From Verrucomicrobiaceae bacterium (lineage in GTDB: Bacteria > Verrucomicrobiota > Verrucomicrobiia > Verrucomicrobiales > Verrucomicrobiaceae), in contig CANNQP010000002.1 of NCBI GenBank assembly GCA_947507875.1, forward strand, positions 124,001-188,000: a stretch of 64,000 nucleotides of DNA, read 5' to 3'. The notes beneath the pieces are model-generated. The model was not told where the DNA came from. It saw only the letters and a list, made by a program, of their open reading frames with translations, and ran no database searches. The position numbers and the translations under genes were made by a program. This document shows positions 9,350 through 16,204 of this stretch, in pieces (the stretch's first letter is position 1; each line of letters begins with the position of its first letter).

Positions 9350-11791
9350 TCAGCGCTTCTTCATCAGCTCCGACATCGCCACAGCACGCACGATGTCCTT
9401 GATGCGATAGTTGCTCTTCTTGGCTTCGGCTTGGATGGCGTTGAGGTCGTCTTGGTCGTCGAAGGCAACGGCGCGGCGGAGAGCATAGGTGCTCAGGTGC
9501 TCGATGAAGGCGCGGGCGAGTTTGTCGCGGTCTTCGAGGAGGCGTTGTTTGAACTCGGTGGCGTCTTGGAAAGCGCGGCCGTCGGGCATGTGGCCGGCGG
9601 GATTGATCAACGGGTCTTCGCCGACTCCGGCGGCGATTTTTTCACGGGTACGCCACTGGCCGATGGCATCGTAGTTGTCCCAGGCGAGGCCGAGCGGGTC
9701 GATCTTCGCGTGGCAGGCGGCGCAGTTCGCATCTTCGCGATGGGCTTCAATCTTCTGACGCAGCGTGGCCTTGGGGCTTTGCGGGGTTGGGGGCTCGATG
9801 GCGGGCACGTTCGCTGGCGGTGGAGGTGGTGGCTTGCCGAGCACGACCTCGCTCAGCCACACGCCGCGATGCACGGGGCGATGGCGTGTGCCGTCGGAGG
9901 TGAGGCCGAGCACCGCACCCATCGTGAGCAGGCCACCGCGGCGATCTTCAGGCTTGAGCGACACACGCTGAAAGCCGCCCGATTTCGGCTCCGGCAGACC
10001 GTAGAAGTCGCAGAGCCGCGCATTCGCGATGGTCCAGTTGGAATCAACGAAGGCATCGATGGGAAGGTTTTGAGCGAAGGTCTCGCGGAAGAACTCCACG
10101 GGCTCATTGCGTATGCTTTCTTCCAGCCAGTCGTCGTAGTTGGGATAGAGCTTTTTGTCCGGCGGGAACATGCCCACACGATGCAGTTGCAGCCACTGAC
10201 GCGAGAAATCGTCGATGAAGCGACTCGCTTTGCCATCGGTGAGCAGGCGATCAACTTCCTTCTTCAAGACATCGCCTTTCAGCGTGCCGGCTTTCGCGGC
10301 GGTGAAGAGCGCATCGTCCGGCATCGAACTCCACAGGAAATACGAGAGGCGGGTGGCGAGTTCGGCGTCGTTGAGTTGCTCGCGGGCCACGGGATCGCCT
10401 TCGACGATGTAAATGAAGTGCCGTGAGGTCAGCACGCCCTGCAAGGCCACGCGATACGCATCCGCGAGCTTCTCTCCCGCGTCGCGCTCCTCGCGATATG
10501 CCTTCAGATACTCCTCCAGCTCCTCCATCTTCACCGCCCGACGCCACGCACGCTCGGCGAAGCGCTGCAAATGCACCGCGACGACTTCCGGCGTTGCGTC
10601 ATCCGGCGGCACGACATCCTTGCGACGCGATTTTTCGGCCTCCGACACCAGCGGGCCTTCCCACTCGATCCAATCGAGCAGCACCGTGGAGAAAAGACCG
10701 TTCCCTTTGTCGTCGAACATCTGCGGCGCATTCGGGTTTAGGAGCATCGTCTCGCTGCTGTGCGTGAAAATGTAGCCGCCGCGGCTCGCGAGCGCATTGC
10801 GGAAAGCCGCGCCAGCCCGGCGATCGACCACATCGGTGGCCACGACGCAGAAGTCGAGCTGCGTGGGCATTTCGAGGAAGACCTCAAACTCATACACCTG
10901 CGGCTTGTCCTCCGGCGCGGTGATGTCGAACTCCACGATCCCATCGACCGTCTCCTCGCCCGTGCGTTTGCCGATGCTCAGATGCGCCGTCTGGCCGCCC
11001 GGCGGACGAATGCCGCTGGCCTGGATGCGCAGTTTGTAGAGCCCGCTGTGCTCCGGGCCTGTCTTGCCAAACCAATTTGGCGAAAGCGCATCCTGCGTGC
11101 GACCGGGGAACATCAGGTAACGCAGCGGCCGCTTGATGCCGAAACGATCCAGCGCCGCCTGCTGCTCCTGGCCGCCGCCGTAGCGCAGCTCCGCCGCCGT
11201 TTTACGCACCTTGCGGGCCTCGCTCGTCGCCGTCGGAAAGGCCCGATCCAGCACCAACTCCGCCGCACGATAATACCGATCCACATGCGAAGGCGAAAGC
11301 GACAGCTCCGAGCCGATGCGCTCAAAGCCATGCCAGCGCGTGTCCTCATTCAGCTCGCCCGGCTTCGCCGGATCGTAGCGCACGCCGAGCAGATCATAGA
11401 CCGTGTTTTGATACTCCTTCCGGCTCAGCCTGTAATGCGCCACCGCCGGCCGCGCCGCCATGCGAGCCGCCTTGCCCTCCTTGATGCGTGCATCGAGGCT
11501 CGTCACAAACGCCGCGATCTCCTCCTGCGTCGGCTTCTTCTCCTTCTTCGGCGGCATCTCCCCCGAGTTCACCTGCTCGATCACCTCCGCCCAATGATGC
11601 GTGTCCGCACCGAGTTTGAAATCCCGCGAGAGCTGATCGATACGCAGATCGCCCTTCTCCTTCTCAGGACCATGACAGCGGGCGCAGTGCGTCTGCAAAA
11701 ACGCCTCAAACGGCTCCGCAGCAGGTGCAGCGGAGGCAATGAGCAGACCGAGAGTGGCAAACGATGACCAGGAACGAAAACGGGAAAGCAT
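9350..11791 (-). CDS. Planctomycete-type cytochrome protein, DUF1587-DUF1595-DUF1592-DUF1588-DUF1585
   Basis: An 813-residue protein with a signal peptide (to about residue 25), a CARCHG heme motif near residues 36-41, and the usual array of this family: DUF1587 ([17 protein letters not shown]), DUF1595/1592 ([24 protein letters not shown]), DUF1588 with a second CxxCH ([19 protein letters not shown]) and DUF1585 ([18 protein letters not shown]) at the C-terminus. It is probably a periplasmic or surface c-type cytochrome with an unknown catalytic or carrier role. It is the first gene of the minus-strand array ending at the window edge and is the known genetic partner of the DUF1552 protein that follows. 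Start chosen for the signal peptide. Confidence 0.93.
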   Translation of the reverse strand: MLSRFRSWSSFATLGLLIASAAPAAEPFEAFLQTHCARCHGPEKEKGDLRIDQLSRDFKLGADTHHWAEVIEQVNSGEMPPKKEKKPTQEEIAAFVTSLDARIKEGKAARMAARPAVAHYRLSRKEYQNTVYDLLGVRYDPAKPGELNEDTRWHGFERIGSELSLSPSHVDRYYRAAELVLDRAFPTATSEARKVRKTAAELRYGGGQEQQAALDRFGIKRPLRYLMFPGRTQDALSPNWFGKTGPEHSGLYKLRIQASGIRPPGGQTAHLSIGKRTGEETVDGIVEFDITAPEDKPQVYEFEVFLEMPTQLDFCVVATDVVDRRAGAAFRNALASRGGYIFTHSSETMLLNPNAPQMFDDKGNGLFSTVLLDWIEWEGPLVSEAEKSRRKDVVPPDDATPEVVAVHLQRFAERAWRRAVKMEELEEYLKAYREERDAGEKLADAYRVALQGVLTSRHFIYIVEGDPVAREQLNDAELATRLSYFLWSSMPDDALFTAAKAGTLKGDVLKKEVDRLLTDGKASRFIDDFSRQWLQLHRVGMFPPDKKLYPNYDDWLEESIRNEPVEFFRETFAQNLPIDAFVDSNWTIANARLCDFYGLPEPKSGGFQRVSLKPEDRRGGLLTMGAVLGLTSDGTRHRPVHRGVWLSEVVLGKPPPPPPANVPAIEPPTPQSPKATLRQKIEAHREDANCAACHAKIDPLGLAWDNYDAIGQWRTREKIAAGVGEDPLINPAGHMPDGRAFQDATEFKQRLLEDRDKLARAFIEHLSTYALRRAVAFDDQDDLNAIQAEAKKSNYRIKDIVRAVAMSELMKKR

Positions 11792-12004
11792 GGAGGCTGC
11801 AGAAATACGCCATGAGTCAGCCTAGCTTAGCAACCGCTTGAAAATGAGAGAATGGAATCAAGCGAACGCAGGCAAGACCTCCAAGATCTCGTGAATGCAA
11901 CGAGACGGGTGTTCACGCTGAGAGCGAGACGATCGCGTTGATTCTGGCTTGGTTAGCTCGCGTAGCAGAGTTGTTTTGTCCGAGCAGTCGCTTAGGATGC
12001 GCTC
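11792..12004. other. Divergent intergenic region
   Basis: It holds the promoters of the minus-strand cytochrome array and of the plus-strand anchored protein. A short inverted repeat TCTCGT...ACGAGA (11887-11892 and 11900-11905, 7-nt loop) is the only structure seen. No convincing -35/-10 pair was found. Confidence 0.4.
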
Positions 12005-12577
12005 ATGCTTTCACTCAAACGTCTGCTTCGTCCTTTTCTCCTGGGCTTAGCCTTGCTGGTGGCAGTGCTCATCGGTCTGATGCTCGGCAAGGGCGGAGGA
12101 CTCTCGGGATTGGGGGACGATGTGCGCAGCCTGTGGGTGGCGAAAACGCCAGGGATCGATCCGAACGATCCGGTTTGGAAAGCGACGCTGCCTCAGCCCG
12201 ATCCTCTGGCTGGATTGCCCGAAGGTCCGCTGAATGAACTTTGGAAACCTGGGCTGACGCCTCAACAGCAAACGGAAGTCGTGGGCCGGATGTTGATCGA
12301 TTACTGGACCAGCGTTCGCAGCCTTCCGAATGGCAGTTGGGATGAAATGCGCGAACAGTTGGCGGGACGAAATCGCAAAGAACTCCTTCTTGTGCCCAAG
12401 GAGCACCCAGCGTTGGCGACAGGTGCTTTTCGTTCCAGCCCCGAGGCACCAGGGATTCATCTGCACGTCATTTCCAGCAGCGGTTGTGCCTTTCAACTCA
12501 TCCATGAGGGCCCCGACAAGCAGCCCTACACGGATGATGATTTGATTCGGAATTTTCCGCCTGATCTAAAGTTCTGA
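12005..12577 (+). CDS. Small membrane-anchored protein of unknown function
   Basis: A 190-residue protein with one N-terminal membrane segment (about residues 9-29, FLLGLALLVAVLIGLMLG) and a soluble remainder expected to face the periplasm. The end contains HVISSSGCAFQLIHEGPDKQPYTDDDLI, reminiscent of the C-terminal part of type II secretion pseudopilin-like proteins (GSPDGKPYTDDDI-type ending), but there is no prepilin cleavage motif, so this is only a resemblance. It stands alone between two minus-strand genes, ending 6 nt from the cysJ-like stop. Family not recognised. Confidence 0.75.
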   Translation: MLSLKRLLRPFLLGLALLVAVLIGLMLGKGGGLSGLGDDVRSLWVAKTPGIDPNDPVWKATLPQPDPLAGLPEGPLNELWKPGLTPQQQTEVVGRMLIDYWTSVRSLPNGSWDEMREQLAGRNRKELLLVPKEHPALATGAFRSSPEAPGIHLHVISSSGCAFQLIHEGPDKQPYTDDDLIRNFPPDLKF

Positions 12578-12583
12578 GACCGA

Positions 12584-13750
12584 TCAATAGACGTCGCGGC
12601 GGTAGCGCTTGGCTTCTTTCAGCGCAGCCATGTAGGCCACCGCTTCTTCGGCCGATTGGCGACCTTCCTTCTCGATGATGGTGTGCAGCGCCTTGTCCAC
12701 ATCGACTGCCATGCGGGCGGCATCACCGCAGACATAAACGATGGCACCCTGCTCCAGCCAGGCGAAGATCTCGGCGCTGTTTTCCAGCATCTTGTGCTGC
12801 ACGTAGATTTTCTCCGCCTGATCACGGCTCCAGGCAGTCGTCAGCTTGGCGAGAGTTCCATTGGCCAGCCAGCGCTCGAACTCCTCTTTGTAGAAGAAGC
12901 AGGTCTTCTCACTGACTTCGCCGAAGAACATCCAGGCTTTGCCCTTCGCACCCGTCGCTTCGCGCTCTTCCAAAAAGGCACGGAAGGGAGCAATGCCGGT
13001 GCCAGGACCGATGAAGATGACGGGAACGTCTTCGCTAGGCTCGGGAAGGCGGAAGCCTTTGCCATGATTCACAAAGACGGGGATCACCGTCTCGCCGATA
13101 GCGATGCGCTCGGCGAGGAAGGTCGAGGCGACGCCGCCACGCTCGCGGCCATGGCTGGTGTACTTCACGGTGGCCACGGTCAGGTGGACTTCTTTCGGAT
13201 GGGCGCGCTGACTGCTGCTGATGGAATAGAGGCGAATGTTCAGCTTCTTCTGCGTCGCCATGAATTCCTGTGGCTCAAACTTGGCCGTGGGATGTTCCAG
13301 CAGCAGGTCGATGACAAAGCGGCCCCAGAGGTAATTCTTCAGGTCCTCCTTGCGGTCAGGCTCGAGCAGGCCATTCAGCGGGGTATTGCCCCCGGTTTTC
13401 TCAATGATGGCCTTGATGAGCTTGTTGTCGATCTCCGTCAGCAGAGTCGCTTCGAACAAAGCCTGTCGGATCGGCACCTCGACGCTGGTCTTGGGGTGCT
13501 TCACGATCTCGTCGCCCGTGAAGCCGAGCGCGTTCAGCGTGTCTTCCACCAGCGCGGGGTCATTCGTGGGCTGCACCGCCAGAGAATCACCAGGCAGGTA
13601 CTCCAGCTCACCGCCTTCCAGGTCGATCTCATAGTGGCGGGTGTTCTTCGGAGCGCCGGCCGCAGAGAGATCGTAGGCTTTTTTCACCTTCGCGCGGAAG
13701 GGATTTTTGACATTATAGACGGGTTTTCCGGCGGCAGCTTCGGTGCTCAT
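12584..13750 (-). CDS. CysJ-like FAD/NADPH reductase (sulfite reductase flavoprotein C-terminal part)
   Basis: A 388-residue flavoprotein corresponding to the FAD-binding and NADPH-binding domains of sulfite reductase alpha subunit. Visible motifs: the FAD motif RLYS (173-176), GVAST (206-210) for FAD pyrophosphate, GPGTGIAPFR (248-257) for NADPH, CGDAARM near the end, and the typical CysJ C-terminus YRRDVY. The N-terminal flavodoxin (FMN) domain of full CysJ is absent; the protein begins with a short leader and goes directly into the FAD domain, so electrons must pass to a separate carrier or directly to a partner. No sulfite reductase hemoprotein gene is nearby. Transcribed alone from a likely promoter at 13788-13815. 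Confidence 0.88.
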   Translation of the reverse strand: MSTEAAAGKPVYNVKNPFRAKVKKAYDLSAAGAPKNTRHYEIDLEGGELEYLPGDSLAVQPTNDPALVEDTLNALGFTGDEIVKHPKTSVEVPIRQALFEATLLTEIDNKLIKAIIEKTGGNTPLNGLLEPDRKEDLKNYLWGRFVIDLLLEHPTAKFEPQEFMATQKKLNIRLYSISSSQRAHPKEVHLTVATVKYTSHGRERGGVASTFLAERIAIGETVIPVFVNHGKGFRLPEPSEDVPVIFIGPGTGIAPFRAFLEEREATGAKGKAWMFFGEVSEKTCFFYKEEFERWLANGTLAKLTTAWSRDQAEKIYVQHKMLENSAEIFAWLEQGAIVYVCGDAARMAVDVDKALHTIIEKEGRQSAEEAVAYMAALKEAKRYRRDVY

Positions 13751-13779
13751 GGGTGGGTTGGAATCGGGGGGAGAAACAA

Positions 13780-13803
13780 GGCCGCGCAGGCTAGGACGCG
13801 GCC
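13780..13803. promoter_or_regulatory. Inverted repeat over the -10 region of the cysJ-like gene
   Basis: GGCCGCG (13780-13786) and CGCGGCC (13797-13803) form a 7-bp inverted repeat spaced by 10 nt that covers the proposed -10 hexamer. It could be an operator; in GC-rich DNA it may also be chance. Confidence 0.3.
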
Positions 13804-13815
13804 AGGGGTTGTCAA
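13788..13815 (-). promoter_or_regulatory. Sigma70-type promoter for the cysJ-like gene
   Basis: On the minus strand a perfect TTGACA (13815-13810) is followed after 16 nt by TAGCCT (13793-13788), placing the transcript start about 30 nt ahead of the ATG at 13750. Confidence 0.5.
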
Positions 13816-13898
13816 TGCGGGGCGGCTAGGCAGAGAAGCAACTCCCATGCCGCCCGAGCGGATGTGTTTTCAAAACACTTCTGTCGAAGAGAAACGGC

Positions 13899-16076
13899 TC
13901 AGTACTCCAGGCGGACGCCCACGTAAAAATTCCGCCCGTAGGCTGGATCCACTCCATTCGCGCGGACGCGGCTGTAGTAGTCTTGATCAAATAGATTGTT
14001 GATGCCTGCGAGCAGGGTGACGTTGTTTTTCCAGACCTTCGCTTCGGCGATCAGGTCGGTCACATTGTAGGCAGGGATGTTGAAATCCGCGGTGTTGTTG
14101 TCGTTGGCGAAATGCTGGCCCACGTAGGTGTGCAGCAGGGACACTTTGAAGCGGTCACGCCAGCGGTAAGTGAGGCCGAAACGCAGCAGATTTTCTGGCG
14201 CATACTGAGGTTCAAAACCGGCCAAGGGACCATCGACGAATTCGGCATTCAGCCACTCGTAAGCAACGTGGAAGGCAAGGTTGCCGAAACGCTGCGTGGC
14301 GGCCTTGGGGTCACCGCCCGTTAGCTTGGCGGCCGTGGCCACGAGGTCCAGCTCGCTGGCGAAGTCGATGCCCCAATTCTGGGAGTGGCCGACGTTGCGC
14401 ACCGTCTGCACCCCTCCAAGCGTTGTTGAGCCAAAGCGGTCCGTGTAGTCGATGAAGAAACCGCTGATGTCCCAATTGAAGAACTCCGACGGACGCCCGC
14501 GGTAGCCCAGCTCGTAGGTCAGCGTATGGCCAGGCGTGAGATCTGTGTTGGCGACGTTGTTGTTGATGGGCAGAGAGTCCGCGTAGGTCGGCGGCTTGTA
14601 GCCCTGAGACAGATTGAAGTAGATCGTGCTAGCGTCCGTGACGTCATAGGTCAGTCCGATGGCTCCCAGCGGCACGTGCTGTCCGTCGGCGCGATTCCGC
14701 TCCGGCAGAGGTGCCAGGTTACCGCTATTCCGACGGATTTCGTCATCCACCGTCTGCCAGACATTCTCCATGCGGAAGGCAGGGATGATGCTGAAGCGTC
14801 CGAATTTGAACTGGTTCTCCGCAAAGAAGGCGATGTAGCTGGAGCGGCGCGTGATGTCGTTGAAAACGGTGCCTCCCTCCGCCTGTGGGGTCGTGCCCCG
14901 ATAATTCAGGATCGGCGCATAGGTGTAGGTGGAGGTCATGCCGGCGGTGAGGTGGTGCTCTTCCCCCCAGGCCATCCAGGCATGGCTGAAGCGCAGGTCC
15001 GTGCCCAGGGTGTAATAGCGGTGCTCAGAAGTGGTATTTAGTTCTGAAGTGGGCACGGTGCCAAAGCTTGTGCCACGCTGGCGGTGGCTGGTGCGGTTCG
15101 AGTAGCCGCCAAAAAGCTTCCAGGTAAACTGGGTCGCCTCAGACAGGTCATGCTCTAAGCCCAGGGTCGCAAAATGGCGCTCCACGATCACGCGGTCATG
15201 CTGGAGTTGAGCACGGTCACGATTGTCATTATAGTTCAAGTCGTTGGCACCGTTGCGGAAGTTCAGACCGCCAGGCTCGCCCGCGTTGGATTTGTAGAGG
15301 TCCAGGTTCAGAAACCAGCGCGTGTCGGTGTTCAAGTCCAACCCCAAAAAGATGGTTCCACCATTCAGCTCGTAATCGCTGTTCTGGCTGCGGAAGCTGT
15401 CGCCGCTGCGGTGGTTATAGTTCACCAGGTAACTCAGGCGACCGATGGTGCCGTCCATGGAAGTGTAGTTGGAGTAAAAGTCATCCTGGCCGAACAAGTT
15501 CTGCGTGCTGAACTCGAACTCTTTTTCCAGCGAGGGCCGGTGCGTCACGTAGTTCAGTGAGCCGGCGGGCTGCGGTCCATACAGCAGCGAGGCCCCCCCG
15601 CGAACGAACTCCAGACGGTCCATGGCCTCCAGCGGTGGCGCATAATACACGGTGGGGTAGCCGAATTGATCCATCACGAAGGGAACCCCGTCTTTCAGCA
15701 CCAGGATGTCCTGAGACTCGTGGGGATCGCCAATGCCGCGACTGCCCAGGGACAGCAGCGAGTTGTTGGAAAGTTCACTGGTCAGCAAGCCTGGCGTCTT
15801 GGTGAAGGCTTGACGGTAGTTGTCTGTCTGGATCTGCGGCAGGGCGTCGAAGTCGATGACGGTCGTCTTCTTCCCCGCGAAGATTTTGCCATCGATCACA
15901 TCCGGCAAAAAGGGCCCCTGAATGACAGGTTTGGCCTGAGTCTCCGCCGTGATGACCAGCGTGTCCAATGTCGTGGTTGCTTCAGCGGCAGGCGGATTCG
16001 CCTGCGTCGGGCTCTGCTGCGAAAAGGCAGGCAAGCAGGCGAAGGCGAGGAGAAAAGAAAGCAGATTAGGTTTCAT
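13899..16076 (-). CDS. TonB-dependent outer-membrane receptor, FecA-like
   Basis: A 725-residue receptor: signal peptide (MKPNLLSFLLAFACLPAFS), a proline/alanine linker, a TonB-box-like segment (TLDTLVITAE), a plug domain (about 60-185; RGIGDPHESQDILVLKDGVPF, then MDRLEFVRGGASLLYGPQPAGSLNYVTHRP in two halves) and a 22-strand barrel ending in the usual aromatic terminus (YVGVRLEY). The plug resembles receptors for ferric dicitrate and other siderophores, so it probably imports an iron chelate, energised by TonB. No siderophore or ABC importer genes are next to it. A Fur-box-like sequence and a hairpin lie upstream of the start, consistent with iron control (inference). Confidence 0.92.
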   Translation of the reverse strand: MKPNLLSFLLAFACLPAFSQQSPTQANPPAAEATTTLDTLVITAETQAKPVIQGPFLPDVIDGKIFAGKKTTVIDFDALPQIQTDNYRQAFTKTPGLLTSELSNNSLLSLGSRGIGDPHESQDILVLKDGVPFVMDQFGYPTVYYAPPLEAMDRLEFVRGGASLLYGPQPAGSLNYVTHRPSLEKEFEFSTQNLFGQDDFYSNYTSMDGTIGRLSYLVNYNHRSGDSFRSQNSDYELNGGTIFLGLDLNTDTRWFLNLDLYKSNAGEPGGLNFRNGANDLNYNDNRDRAQLQHDRVIVERHFATLGLEHDLSEATQFTWKLFGGYSNRTSHRQRGTSFGTVPTSELNTTSEHRYYTLGTDLRFSHAWMAWGEEHHLTAGMTSTYTYAPILNYRGTTPQAEGGTVFNDITRRSSYIAFFAENQFKFGRFSIIPAFRMENVWQTVDDEIRRNSGNLAPLPERNRADGQHVPLGAIGLTYDVTDASTIYFNLSQGYKPPTYADSLPINNNVANTDLTPGHTLTYELGYRGRPSEFFNWDISGFFIDYTDRFGSTTLGGVQTVRNVGHSQNWGIDFASELDLVATAAKLTGGDPKAATQRFGNLAFHVAYEWLNAEFVDGPLAGFEPQYAPENLLRFGLTYRWRDRFKVSLLHTYVGQHFANDNNTADFNIPAYNVTDLIAEAKVWKNNVTLLAGINNLFDQDYYSRVRANGVDPAYGRNFYVGVRLEY

Positions 16077-16096
16077 TGGATTTGAGAGGGATTCTC

Positions 16097-16114
16097 AGCA
16101 AGGCCCTCCTTGCT
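16097..16114 (-). other. Hairpin in the 5' leader of the TonB receptor gene
   Basis: AGCAAGG (16097-16103) and CCTTGCT (16108-16114) form a perfect 7-bp stem with a 4-nt loop. On the message strand the AAGGAGG-like purine run lies in this hairpin, about 24 nt before the ATG, too far for a normal ribosome site. Function uncertain. Confidence 0.4.
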
Positions 16115-16119
16115 ACAAA

Positions 16120-16134
16120 TGAGATTCATGATCA
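16120..16134. promoter_or_regulatory. Possible Fur box upstream of the TonB receptor gene
   Basis: TGAGATTCATGATCA matches the 7-1-7 Fur consensus TGATAATNATTATCA at 11 of 14 fixed positions. It lies 44 nt ahead of the receptor start and overlaps a weak promoter candidate (TTGAGA, 17 nt, TGATCA on the minus strand). Confidence 0.4.
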
Positions 16135-16204
16135 ACTAAAATGTGACTTCGTCTCAAATATTTCACGGCTTGCACGCGTGGCGGCGCGCTGGTTGATGAC
16201 AGGC

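Noticed and set aside
13850..13890. tRNA-Sec-like anticodon loop (TTTCAAA) in GTGTTTTCAAAACAC
   Set aside because: There is no acceptor stem, D-arm or TTCGAAT T-loop nearby; the sequence is a simple palindrome and a short hairpin.
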